A stretch of 64,000 bases of DNA from Celoporthe dispersa (lineage: Eukaryota; Ascomycota; Sordariomycetes; Diaporthales; Cryphonectriaceae), in contig WAID01000005.1 in NCBI GenBank assembly GCA_016584495.1, positions 744,501 to 808,500 of the forward strand, given 5' to 3'. How positions within the stretch are numbered: the stretch's first letter is position 1; every line of letters begins with the position of its first letter. Shown here one piece after another: positions 34,384 through 46,900 of this stretch. Made by a program: the position numbers and the translations under genes. The notes under the pieces are model-generated. The model ran no database searches and had not been told where the DNA came from. It was given only the letters and a program-made list of their open reading frames with translations.

Positions 34384-35010
34384 GCACCCAGAGACACGTT
34401 TCTGCCACTGGAGGGCCCGATAAAACAGCCTGGCTTTCTCTTGGGGGAGGACATCGAAATGCCAAAGCGAGGGGGGATAGGCTGGGCTGTTCGGTCGAGC
34501 ATGTATCATCAGTGAAGAAGAGTGAGCCTCATTTCTCAGCAAGACCAACCTGTCAGGGGGGAACATACATAGCAACGGCGATTATCACGATATAGAGACA
34601 GTCTGGCACGCCCAACTCTTGGGTCGAGTCCAAAGGTTATGGAATATGATATGGATTGGGCTACTTGTCTGTCTGACTACCTTGTAGCACCCAGTAGATC
34701 GGCGCAAGACACCGGCCGCGACAATCATGGCAGATCTGCCCTCTTTCCCCATCGCCAACGTTTTTATTCGTGCGGATTACTGTCATGGGATATGTTCCGG
34801 CATCTTGAGTTTCCCAACCGCCTCCAGAAAAAAAAAAAAGGCAGAGACCTTGTGGCGTGTAGAAGGTGAGATGTTTGCAATCGCGTATACATTTGAGTAA
34901 GAACGTCGAGATCCAGTGGCGTGTCTCCAGAATCTGGGGTGTCAGAATCCATACTCTAGCTCCCAGCCGAAAAGTTATTGCATTTCACCACGGGGCGTCG
35001 TGTGGCGTGC
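34384..35010. other. Convergent 3' flanks
   Basis: The gap between the convergent 2EXR and rna14 genes. It should contain both 3' UTRs. An A12 run lies near 34829. No gene seen. Confidence 0.55.
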
Positions 35011-38000
35011 CTAATAATATCGACCATAGTGTGGCTGCTGGGGCGGAGGTGCCTGACCGTAGGGTGACGGGATTGCATACTCGCCCGGAGGAGGTGCGCC
35101 ATACATCGGCGGCTGCGGGGGTGGCCAGGCCCCGTTCGCGTCAGGAGTCGGTATGGCTTGTGGGTAGGCCATCGGAGTCGGTGCATCAAGACGATACGCA
35201 ACAGGGGGCTGGTCATATCCAGAGCTGGATCCGGGCCGCAGGGACGATTGCTGGTAGGTGCTAGCAGCCGTAGCAATACGACCGCGGCTCATATCGAAAG
35301 GGCTCTGGGTCCGACCGGTATTGGGGGAATCGCGCGAGTAGGGGTACTGCGAGCGATCGGACGAACCCTGCCGGGTGTGCGTCGCGACCTGCAGACGGCT
35401 GATATCGCCGCGACCGCCTTTGTCTGGACCCTTCCAGTCCTTGGCCTCTGGGACAAAGGTGCTGCTGACGAGACGGACCATCTCGGATGCCTTGAACCGA
35501 GGCATCGTGTAGGACGAAGAAGGGGGAGCAAGCCCAGCAGAAATGTGATGTCTCGAGCAATGGGAGCGGCTTGCACACGCCTCTGCTGGTCGAGACGTCG
35601 CCCAGCTGCGCCCTTTAATGGTGATTCGCCGCGTTGAATCTTCCGAGGGGGGTTAAGCGAGTCCTCGAAATCGTCTGCGGGAAGGGGTCTCTTTGGCGAG
35701 TCCGTCGTGGGCATGAACTGCGGACGAGGGCTGTTTCCCTGTCGGGCCGACGGCCGAGGGCTGTTCAGAATAGATGCTCGCTGTTCAATGGACTGAAGGA
35801 TGTTCTTCGGGCGCATCTGGGAGGGCGAGATGATGATGCGCGCCGCCACGGGGTCGAAGTTCTGGGACGAGAAACGGGCCGCGAAGGTCTTGAGCTTTGG
35901 GTCGTCGGGGAAGAGCTCAGCCATGCGCTGCTCCAGCTTGACGATCTGGGAACGGTCGCCGTAGTCCGACTCGAACTTGTGGAAGTAAGAAAAGATCGCC
36001 TTGGCCTTGTGAGTCGTGTTAGGCTTCTCTGTCAGGCGCTTGACGCAGTTTTCGAACACCACCCTGGCATCTGCTCGCAAGTCAGCTGTCGAACGTCCAA
36101 GATCTGGAACCCAGCACAACGACTCACTGGTAAAATCGTCTCGGGAGTGTAGGAATCTGAGATACTCCACCATGAAGTATTCGTCCTCGGGGAAAAGCTT
36201 GGCGCCACGCTCGAAGATCTTAGCACCAGCGTTATCCCTATAGACTTTCCATTCCATGAGAGCAACCGCCACATAAACGTCGCTGGCCAATTTCCCGCGT
36301 TGTCGAGCCTCCCAGAAGACATTACGCAGTCCACCAAGAGCAACTTGGGGAGCTCCTGTGCCCTGAATACGGCGCATAGCTCGAGCCAGGGCGATCCATA
36401 CGTATGAGATCGTCTTGGACAGCCCGGTGGTCCTTACAGAGTAACCTTGCTGTATCGCCTTGATCTGGGCTTGCTTGGCTGCATCCTTCGCAGCCGCATC
36501 GCCAGAATCCTCGTCTTCGTCGTCCTCGGCGGGAGCCTGAGACTCAAATTGAGCGTTTTGATTGATCCTGTCAACAGCCGCCTTCTCCTCCTCCTTGAAC
36601 TTCTTGATCAGCTCGTAGAGAGTGTCAAGAACCTTGAGATAAGGTGCTCTGACAGCATTGCCGCGATCCACCTTGGCCGCATCGCCCTCGCCAACTGGAT
36701 ACGTGCCTTCCACCCGATCCCCATGCTTGAGGGCAAGCAACACGTTCTCGGGATTGGCCTCGATGCCATCCAGCAGGAAATCTAGACCTCGATCTCGGCT
36801 TTCAGCGCCACCAATGTCATTCTCCCAGCACCACTCGGCTGCCTCGACCCACATCTCCGGCCAGAAACGGAGAGCCATGAGGGCCTGTCTGTAGACGTAG
36901 AGTATACGGCAGTTCAAGGTGTTCGGCTCGTCGGCTTTCAGTTCGAGAGGATCCGACTTCTCCCAGGCGATCCATTTCTTCCAAAGCTCGACCTGGTCCA
37001 TGTACTCTTCGTCGCCATCGAAACCTGGTGCTGGAGGAAGGCGTGGCAGGTTGCCACGCTGAAGTCTCCGGGTCATGTTGTCGAGAGCCATGTTGGCGCT
37101 CTTGGCGGACATGTAGCTTGGGGAGTGCTGGCTGACGAGCGCTCGACCCAGCTTTCTGTCGATCGAGTTTTCAAATTGCTCGTATTCCCGCCACAATGTG
37201 TTGAGATTCCTAGTGGGTATGGCAATCGCTCGCTGGTAGACCCGGCGCAGCAGATCCATCTTCTTCTTGCTCTCCCAATCCTGATCTCCAACCAGACCCG
37301 GCCCCGTCTTGATGAACTGGATGTATTCGGCCCAGATCGGCCCAGAATCCTTGTCGACACCAATGACATCGTTGCTCAGGACGAACTCGAAGGACTGCGT
37401 GATTATGTCGCGGGCTCGGCCGCTTGGATCGCTGATGTCGTTGCGTCGTCGAATGTAATTGAGGTAGACGGTCAGGAGCTTCACGTTCTGAATGGTGGTC
37501 AACGTCTTCTTGAACAATTCCTCGGCCTTCCCAAAGTTGTTCATTCCCAGCTCCATCTCCATGTATGCGGTCCATATATCTGCCTGCGACTAGTCAGCAT
37601 TCGAGATTCTTAACAAAGGGGCTATCAGGCGTACCGATTGAGGAAACACGGCCAAGAAGCGTTCATACACTCCTCTAAGCGCGTCAATGTCGTTTCGCCG
37701 ACGAAGTTCTGCAATGAGATCCAGCCAGGAGTCCATAGCTGCCCGAGGGTCCTGCTTGATCCGCTCCTCGAGCGTAGTTACGACATCTTGTGAAGCTTCA
37801 GAAGCATCGCCAGCCCGAGGCGCAGCGGCTCCAGAAGCAGCAGCAGCAGCCATAGTAGGAGTCGCTCCGACCGAGGCTGCCGGCGCATTGTTCGCCTGGG
37901 AAGCAGGGGGCACATTAGACACGGCTTCTTGAGCCTCATGAATAGGAACAGAGGTGTGAAGAGGAGACTGAGCAAGAGGCTGAGAAGCCTGCCCCGACTG

Positions 38001-38393
38001 AGTGGCCAGGCCGTTGGAGATAGGGGTGTCATCCTCCGAGTCAGAGTCTCCCACTAGGAAGCCCCCGGCAGTCTTGCGCTTCTTGGGCACAGGCAGAGGC
38101 TGGGCAGCGGGCTGAGGAGGAGGTTGGAGGCTGCTCTGCCGACTCTGAACCTGGTCCTGCTGGGGCACAGGCGTCAAGTCAACAGACTCTGGGTCGTAAT
38201 CACCCACATCTTCGGAAGCGCCATCAACGGGAGATGCGGAATCACCAGATGTTTGCAGGGCCACGGAAGAGGAAAGGTTGTTGATGTCTTGTTGTGCGTT
38301 GTCACTATTTTGTATAACCCCTTTGTTTCCATCAACCTGATACTCATCACCATCTTGCGCCCACGAGGTCTCCTCGACGGTCTCGTCCGCCAT
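35011..38393 (-). CDS. rna14: Rna14/CstF-77 mRNA 3'-end processing factor, one frameshift
   Basis: Core subunit of cleavage factor IA/CstF, a HAT-repeat scaffold that holds Rna15 and Pcf11 in pre-mRNA cleavage and polyadenylation in the nucleus. Three exons (37635-38393, 36128-37583, 35011-36070) give about 1091 aa. A long disordered acidic N-terminus (about 190 residues) with an NLS-like PKKRK precedes the Suf/HAT region: LEERIKQDPRAAMDSWLDLI, FPQSADIWTAYMEMEL, LLTVYLNYIRRRND, VYQRAIAIPTRNLNTLWREY and YMVEYLRFL-like repeats. The Rna15-binding monkeytail region follows (ARDITFLLGLLP). Between LLGLLP and SSSYTMPRFKASEMVRLV the frame shifts because the plus-strand G run at 35522-35526 is one base short; exon 3 length agrees. 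The tail is Pro/Gln/Tyr-rich. It is divergent from asf1, 970 nt apart. Confidence 0.95.
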
Positions 38394-39363
38394 TTTTTTT
38401 CTTTTTTTTTTATGGTGCCACGTATAGAACGGGAAAGGAAAGGGGCACAGCGGGACGAGGTGGTCGGGTGATTTGGGGGTTGCCGCGACGCGCGTCGCTC
38501 TTGTTCGCGATGATGCGCACAGACAAGGCGTTGATTGAGAGCTCTAGATGGGCTGCACTAAAGTCCGGTGATGCCAATAACGGTTTTCGACTCGCGATGT
38601 GGTCTGCGATGGTCTCGCGCGGGGCCTTGCACTGGAGGGGGGAGGCTGAAGAGCACGTCGTGGAAAGAATGGACAACTCCTAGAGGAAAGAGTCGACGAG
38701 AAGATAAGAAGGCTCAAAAGCACAAATTAAGTAACTGTGACGGCTGATTGCTCGGGAAGGACAGCTCAGGTCGTGATGTCTGAGCACTTGCGGTTGCTCA
38801 CCGGCTTGTTGGTTGTATGTGGTCGTTACGGTTGTCGAAAGAGACGGTCGGAAGATGGCAATGCCAAAGGAATTCCTCTTTGAAAGGCGCATGCCGGCAG
38901 GCAAATACGTTGAATGCGCTAGCCCTGGTCCGTCATAGGCCGAATCCCTGCAAGCCCTGGCTGCCTGGTTCAGTCCAGGGCTTGGTGGCTGTATTCCAGT
39001 GCCTGCTAGCAAACAGTACAGGCTGCACTAGGCTATCCTCCACTGAATCATATCTTCTCTCTGTTAGTCACCACCCACCTGACACGGGAAACTGACCCCA
39101 GACCTTCCTGACCCTGGCAAAGCGCGTTAGTTCCCATTTACGCGGTTCTCGCGTCGTCAACTGTCGACTTTCTGAGGGCCGTTCACCCAGCCTTTCCTCC
39201 ACACATAAACAACCCTATTCTTGTCCGCACATACTACCACATGGTACTCTGGCTGACTCACACGACACTGATACTCTCTCTCTCTCTCTTTCTCTCTCTC
39301 TCATCAATCGACCGGTGAACACACAGAACGAATTTGTCCACAGTCGACAACCCCCTGCCCATC
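38394..39363. promoter_or_regulatory. Divergent intergenic region rna14/asf1
   Basis: 970 nt between the two start codons, so it must contain both promoters. CT-rich stretches face each gene; a CT microsatellite (39274-39303) lies 60 nt before the asf1 ATG and a T-rich tract lies just before the rna14 ATG (as A-rich on its strand). No specific binding site can be assigned. Confidence 0.7.
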
Positions 39364-40395
39364 ATGTCTGTGGTCTCGCTGCTTGGGGTCAACATCCTCA
39401 ACAACCCCGCCAAATTTACCGACAACTACCAGTTCGAGATCACCTTCGAGTGCTTGGAGCAGCTCGAGAAGGGTAAGCAGCCAGCCACCATTCCGACACC
39501 GAACCCGCCTCCCCCCCCCCCCCCCTCAATCTCCCTTCAGGTCCTTGCAGCCGTGTCTAACCGTCTCCACAAACAATAGATCTCGAATGGAAGTTGACCT
39601 ACGTCGGTTCTGCCACCTCTGACCAGTATGACCAGGAGCTCGACACTCTCCTTGTCGGTCCCATCCCCGTCGGCGTTAACAAGTTCATATTCGAGGCCGA
39701 TGCTCCTGACACCAAGCGCATCCCCGACGCTGAGGTCCTGGGTGTCACCGTCGTCCTGCTGACCTGCGCCTACGATGGTCGCGAGTTCGTGCGCGTTGGC
39801 TACTACGTCAACAATGAGTACGAGACCGAGGAGCTAAGCGCCGACCCTCCTGCCAAACCCATCATCGAGAAGATTCGACGCAATATCCTCGCTGAAAAGC
39901 CCCGTGTCACGCGCTTCGCGATCAAGTGGTTAGTCACCTGCTGCCGCTGCCGCCCACCTCTGCCTTCCCTTTGAGCAGCCTCGACTGATTTTTGTTACTA
40001 CCTAGGGACAACGATGCTACTGCGCCTGCCGAGTTCCCCCCGAGCAGCCTGAGGCTGATCTCCAGGTCGATGAGGAAGAGTACGGTGCAGACGAGGCTGA
40101 TCTGGACGAGGACATTGCGGAGGAGGGCGCCGCTGAGGCCAACGGAGAGAGCTCTGCCGCCAACGCCAACGGTGAGGATGCCACCATGGCTGTCGCCGCC
40201 AACGGCGAGGGAGAGCAGGGCCACGACGATGACGAGATGTCTGAGGACGGCAGTGTTGATATCGAGGGCGAGAGCGAAGACGAGGAGGAGGAGGAGGGCG
40301 CTCCCGAGGAGGGGGCTGCTGATGGAGACGAGATGGATGTCGACATGGGTGACGCCCCCGATGGTCATCCTCAGTCTGAGGTCATGGCCCACTGA
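39364..40395 (+). CDS. asf1: Histone H3-H4 chaperone Asf1, one frameshift
   Basis: Nuclear chaperone that binds H3-H4 dimers and passes them to CAF-1 and HIRA for replication-coupled and -independent nucleosome assembly. Three exons (39364-39472, 39580-39928, 40006-40395) encode about 282 aa. The N-terminal Ig-like core is textbook: MSVVSLLGVNILNNPAKFTD, FEITFECLEQLEKDLEWKL, YVGSATSDQYDQELDTLLVG, PIPVGVNKFIFEADAPD, then GVTVVLLTCAYDGREFVRVG and GYYVNNEY. A long acidic tail follows. The tail's expected frame (EQPEADLQVDEEEYGADEAD, ending HPQSEVMAH) is out of phase with the core: after PAEF the C run at 40036-40041 has six rather than seven C. Exon 3 is one nucleotide short of a full frame, matching this. 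Intron 1 contains a C16 run. Loss of the tail frame would give a basic, unlikely tail. Confidence 0.96.
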
Positions 40396-43300
40396 TCGGT
40401 CGTCTTTTGTCGTCGGCGTTTAATGTTTATGATATCCCTTGCGTGTGGCATAGACTCTGGTTACACCATTATTACGATGGATGAAAATACAAATGCATGA
40501 CCTTTCTACACTTGATCTTGTTAATACTCTTGGTATATGGCGTTCCTGTGCCCCGGCCTCGTATCTTCATGGTCGACTACTTGGGCCACTACCTTCAGGA
40601 GGACCCTGAGAGCAGCTTGGCAGGTCAGAAGGACAACGCTTTGCATGATCGCAAACACAGATATCGGCGCAAGATAGTCTTTACACGGCAGAAATCTTCG
40701 TTGGCCAGCGGTGAGGATCTTGTGATGCTGGTGTACTACCGCCACCGAGCATGATGTATAGCCTTGTCAAGCATGAGCCCGCTCCCCTCTCTTCTGCCAT
40801 AGAAGTCGTCGACGATACAACATCTCCAGGCGCCGGAACTTATTTGTCTCCTAGGTATGGCTTGGGATCACCGATATTGTGTCTTGATAGGCATGTCCAG
40901 TGGAGTAGGGTAGAGAACTAAGAATAGGAGACAGCGGCCACAGCTGTACACTCCAACGGTCCCGTGGACACTCGAAGAATGCGGCTATTACATGCTGGCC
41001 CAGTTTCTTCTGACCATATAAATTTCAGAAGTTGTATGGTCCCTCGTCACTCTTGAAGCGACGAGGGTGAACAAGGTCGGGTCTGTCCTTGGCGTCCTCG
41101 GAGCAGGCTGAGCTCTCGGATCACCGACACAGAGAGTGTCGATGATGAGGGAGAAAACACAATGGCAGGTGGAAGAGCAGCTTCAGAGGGAATGGCCCTT
41201 TCTGACGTACAACTTCTTTGATCATTTGCAAAGATTAGTGCCCTCTCACTGCTTATCACGAGAAGTCCAGTGGTCTCGCTTGTTGTGAGCAAGCTAGTCG
41301 CCGACCACGACGGTAGATAAGAAGGAGGGAGCATTTCACCACGAACGCCAACAGGTCCGCAGAGGCAAACGCAGCAGTACCAACCTACAGCAGGTGCCAA
41401 AAGAGATGCGGTATCACTCTCTTGGGGTTACGACCGGTAGGCATGATTAGGACCGGCTGGGTAGCAAGGTATGGTCAGCGTTAAGTCAGCGCTGAGTCTA
41501 ACCGCCACCGACATACATGTTAGATATATATACATACAGCCGACGCAAGACTAGTGTGACCAAGCATTGTCAGGACGAGCTTCATCGGTTTAAGAGGCTC
41601 GCGCACAGGGATCGACTGCGTCCCCACATCTCCGTCCAGGATGAGAGCCACCAGACCCCTTCTGCAAGGCTGGCAGACAAAGCAGTCAGCCATTAGTTGA
41701 AGCTTTTACCGTCGCGAGTCTCGTTCGTTACATGCCATCGGGGGCCTTAAGCCATCTCTTATGATCAGATTGCAAGCTGCAGCCCGACTGTGCCGCTCTC
41801 GAGACACGAACAAGCGCAATGAAGAGATTTTCGCGGGATGGCCTTTTGATATACGCGGAGCCGGGTGGGTAGGATTTGACTCGGCCGAGCAAGAGAAGAC
41901 TTCGTGGTTTCCGCACTAGTATTTGTTACGCAGACGTCTGAGCAGATAACCATTTGTCATTAAGCCTGTAACTAGTCCTCGCAGGAGATTACCCGAATAC
42001 GATCACAGTAATGCAAAGTGATGGCGACGATACCATAAGACGAGAACCTTTCGCACAGCTTGCCAGCAGTTGATGGGCCGGGCCAGCGGCGAGCAGCATT
42101 TTGAGCATGGGAGAGCCATATTCCATATCCTGATGTCGTATGGTGAAGGTTGCTTGTGAGCACCGAGGGTGCACTGTGTGCGTATTATCCGTGGACGTTG
42201 GGTGGAAGATCCAACCGCGAAGGAGAAATGAACAAAACAAATAAAAATAAAAAATAAACAAGATACAAAAGAGTGAAGTGAGAAAAGTAAAAGCAACTGT
42301 TCTCCAGCAAATGACCCGAAGCTGGGGGAGGGGACGCCACAGAACAGGGGTAGGGGCAGGGGCAAGGACAGGGGATTTTGGTGGCTGGCCTACCGCGTAT
42401 CTGCCATATGTAGTACATAGTACATACCATCGTGGCATGCCCCCCTGCCCACCAATTGCAGTTGCTAGTGTGCTGCAGTGACACCCTCTCATAAATTCAA
42501 AAGAAGCGGGGGATCTGCTTGGGTACGCAGGTACCTTTCCACAGCCAACATCTGCGAGCCAATATCTATAGGACACATACTACAGTAGTACTAATGAGTA
42601 CAAAACACTGACCTGGCCGGTTAGATCCCGTTGCCCACGCTACGCAGCGACGACAGCCATGCCTGCTCCGTCTGTGCTCTGCTCTCCACCACTCACTATC
42701 ATCGCATGACAAGAGTGATGCCATGAGATGGAGCCGTTACGTCCTTCCGGCGGAGGTCGAGACCGGAGTATGGGCCAGGCGATTTGCAGTGGGGGCCCAG
42801 GTTCTGACGTCAGGGGCCCGCACGCGCTGCTGTCTTGCTGCCGCCGCCGAGTTCATGGCTGGCTGCAGTAGTCCAGACGGTCGTGGCAGCCACCGTAGTA
42901 CACAGTAGCATGGTGCAGCCACTCAGGGCCCATCCCCTTGCCTCGGTATACCATAGCCGGTTTCAATATTTATACGCCACTTGGAAACACGATAGAACAC
43001 ATGATGAAGTCATGATTATATCGCAACAGACAGGAATGTGGACAGGCGGAACCGGGAGAACAAGAGAGTAGACACCTCGGCGGACAGGAGAGGGGGCCCC
43101 CATACCAGGGGCCCATGGTTTGGCTCAAGGTTCTTACGCAGTGTTCCCCACTGGTCCAGCGCTGCCCCGGGCTCCAGGACCACCCACTGCCACCCAGACA
43201 CCATGGGCGCTATGGCTAGTGCTGTGGTGGTACTATGGCACGCGGCACAGGTCGCCGTCCAGTGCCGTCCCAGGATCCACGCCAGGTCTTGGAACCAATG

Positions 43301-43992
43301 CCTATCACATAATCATCAACGGATCCCGGACGACGGCCTCACATCAGGTCTTCTGCCACCGCTCCTCATTCCCGCAGCAACCCGCCTGCCATCCGCATCC
43401 CACAAAACCGCATCGTACCGCCCCGCGATTGACTTTGACGACGCCGACGCCGTCGACAACAACGTCTCCGCCATCCTCCTCATCCGACATCCCTCTCCAC
43501 GGCCTCCCCAGACCCATTCCCGGAGAGAAATCTCTTCCCGCCGTTCCGGAACCTCCACCGGCAATCCCGCCCTCAAAATCCTCGACCGTGCCCTGCGCCG
43601 ATAGACCATGTTCCCCAGAGGGCATTCAATATCCCACTAAAACTTGCGCAGATCGATAGAACCCAACCCGCGACACAATCCCGCCACCCCACACCTTCTT
43701 CTTCACTACCAATACCATATCCATCATCTGTCTCTCCTCGCCCATCCCGAAACGGAGGCCCTCCTTATATCCCGCGCCCACGACGCAGGCCGCCCCCAGA
43801 TAACCACTCTCTGCCGATAAGCTCATGCCCGCGCATGCCTAGGGTGTCACGGAATCCCATGCCCCATGCTGCTGTCGACAACATCACCTGCCACGATCTC
43901 CCTAGGTCAGCGATCCACTGCGTTGACGATAGAGGCACGGTTCCCGACCTGCCGATATCAACTGCCCAGACACACCCAATGTGGCCGCCGAC
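40396..43992. other. Long intergenic region upstream of wc-1
   Basis: 3.6 kb without a recognisable gene. The left 150 nt should be the asf1 3' UTR. The region shows a pyrimidine-rich stretch before wc-1 (about 43400-43800) and a GATCGA hexamer at 43651-43656, the core of the Neurospora white-collar-complex site, plus two CGATC motifs at 43894-43898 and 43911-43915. Neurospora wc-1 also has an extended upstream region with several promoters, so a large regulatory region is plausible. Confidence 0.5.
43651..43656. promoter_or_regulatory. Candidate white-collar-complex site (GATCGA)
   Basis: GATCGA lies 337 nt before the wc-1 start codon. It matches the core light-response element bound by the white collar complex in Neurospora, and wc-1 is known there to be autoregulated. 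A hexamer occurs often by chance, so this is only a candidate. Confidence 0.25.
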
Positions 43993-46900
43993 ATGAATCA
44001 CTTTTACAGTAATAAGCAGGCCCCGGAGCATCTGCGGCGCCAGCTCCAGGCTGCACGTCAGCAGCGGAGCCAGCAGCAGCAGCAGCAGCAGCAGGAGGAG
44101 GAGGAGTCCGGGCAGTCGGGCAGCCTCAACGTGCAGAGCGTGCAGCATGGCGCGCAGAACGATCAGCACTCGCCCCGCAACCCCCAGGCCATGATGCCTC
44201 CCATGGGCTCCGATACCTCCTTGATGGGCGGTGACTCGATCGACGAGATCATATCCCAGAACACAGCTACGGAGAGCCGGAGGCGGCGCAGTGTACCGCA
44301 GCCATTCTCGCCCAGTCACGTCCAAGCCTCCCACGACGATTCTGACAGAAGGATGTCCATGTTGGAGTTCGGAAGCAGTAGTGATGACTTTCGGGGGTTC
44401 CAGTTTAGCGGCCAGCTGTCGGCTACCGGGGCCCCCTCCACGATGGCCGGCAGCATGGCCACGTACGGAAACATGACCTCTATGACCTCGCCCGTGGACA
44501 TGCAGAGCACCGCGAGTTTCAGCAACCCCCTCGGCATGTCCGACCCCACCCACTTTTCCACCATATCCCCAGACGTCATGGGCAACATGATGAGCTTCTC
44601 GAACCTTAACATGGGCTCCATGGCCCCGGGTGCGACCGCCATGACCATGTATAGCAATACAAGCATGAGCACCCAGTTCGACAACAGCCTGGACCCGGTG
44701 CAGCCCGATTTCTCCATGGACATGAACCCGGCAGACAATCCCATGAGCCTTGCCGCGGCGCACCCGCCTGCGACGATGGGCATGGACGACGGCGACGAGG
44801 AGATGTTAGGCGTCCCACAAGCCTTCACCAACCACGGCTCGGGCACACCCCGGCAGTCGCAACAGGACGGCAGCGGCCCCATGAGCAGCGCCTTCGGCAT
44901 GCCGCCACCAAGCCTATCCAGAGAGGTGTCCAATGCGACCTCGTTCCAACAATCAACCGGGTCGCCGCTGTCACAGGGCATCAACCCGGCCAGGCCTAGT
45001 ATGGGCCCTGAGAGGCCCCCTGCGTCAACAGCTGTGTCAGGGCCGCTGTCCAGAGGCGCTGATTCGGCGGATTCCAGTGTCTACTCCAAGAGCGGGTTCG
45101 ACATGATCAGAGCTCTATACTACGTGTCGACGAGATCGAATCCCCAGATCCAGCTAGGCGCCGTCGACTTCTCTTGTGCCTTTGTTGTTTGCGATATCAC
45201 CATGAACGACTGCCCCATCATCTACGTCTCCGACAATTTCCAAAACCTCACAGGCTACAGTCGTCATGATATCGTCGGCCAGAACTGTCGATTCCTACAG
45301 GCGCCGGACGGAAAGGTTGAAGCCGGCACGAAGAGAGAGTTTGTGGAGAACATTGCAGTATGGAATCTGAAGAGAAGGATACAGGAGGGCAAGGAGTGCC
45401 AGCAGGGGCTGATCAACTACCGAAAAGGCGGCAAGCCTTTCCTCAACCTCCTCACCATGATCCCGATTCCCTGGGATAATGAAGTCGACATCCGATACTT
45501 CATCGGATTCCAGATCGACCTGGTCGAGTGTCCCGATGCCATCGCAGGCAAAGAGAGGCAGGGCTCATATCCGGTCAACTACAAGCACAGCGATATCGGG
45601 CAGTACATATGGACACCACCGTCGTCGCACCAGTGGGACCCAGAGAGTGGTCAGACGCTCGGGCTGGATGATGTCTCGACGTTGCTTCAGCAGTACAGAC
45701 CCGGCGCGGCACTCAGCGACTGGCACAGGCAGTCATGGGACAAGATGCTGCTGGAGAACACAGACGACGTCGTCCATGTGCTATCGCTGAAGGGGCTCTT
45801 CTTGTACCTGTCGCCCTCCTGCAAGAAGATCCTAGAATACGACCCCAGCGAGCTGGTCGGCAACCCGATATCCTCGATATGCCACCCGTCGGACATAGTG
45901 CCCATCACCAGGGAGCTCAAGGACACGGCGGTAGAGAAGTACGTCAACATCGTGTTCCGCGTGAGGAGGAAACAGAGCGGTTATACGTGGTTCGAAAGTC
46001 ACGGGTCCCTCTTTGTCGAGCAGGGCAAGGGAAGGAAATGCATCATACTGGTCGGACGGAAACGGCCAGTGTTCGCGCTGAGCAGGAGTGAGATCGAGGC
46101 CAACGGGGGGATCGGCGACGGCGAGCTCTGGACGAAACTCTCTACCTCGGGCATGTTCTTATTTGTATCCTCGAATGTGCGGTCGCTGCTCGACCTGCAG
46201 CCAGACCAGCTGGTCGGGACCAGCATACAAGACTACATGCGCAGGGAGACAAGACCAGAGTTCGGACGGGCTATCGAGAAGGCCAGGCGCGGCAAGGTCG
46301 TCTCCTGCAAGCATGAGGTCCAGAACAGGAGAGGTCAGGTGCTTCAGGCGTCCACGGTCCTGTATCCCGGAGACGCCACCGAAGGCCAGAAGCCAACATT
46401 CTTGTTGGCGCAGACAAAGCTGCTGAAGCCATCGAGCCGGACGCTTGCCCCAGCAGCCCCAGCAGGCAAGTCCACGCCGTCACTGACCAGCGGGCCGCCA
46501 GAAGATCCCACGCAGCCGTCACACGGCTCGCTCGCCTCACCGAACCGTGGCCGATCCACGTCCGGTCAAGAGCAGGGCATCGTGTCCGTCCCATCGGGCG
46601 GGGGCCTGCCTATCGGCACGCAGGACTCAGCGCTCGCCAGCGACGACAACATCTTCGAGGAGCTCAAGACGACCAGGTGCAGCTCGTGGCAGTTCGAGCT
46701 GCGACAGATGGAGAAGGTGAACAGGCTGCTGGCGGAGCAGCTCGGCACACTGCTCAGCAACAAGAAGAAGCGGAAGAGGAGGAAGGGCGTTGGCAACGCC
46801 GTCCGGGACTGCGCGAACTGCCACACGCGCAACACGCCCGAGTGGAGGAGGGGGCCGAGCGGCAATCGTGACCTCTGTAACAGCTGTGGGCTGAGATGGG

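Noticed and set aside
43765..44763. 332-codon minus-strand ORF opposite the wc-1 N-terminus
   Set aside because: His/Val/Leu-rich shadow of the Met/Gln/Ser-rich wc-1 coding strand; no motif.
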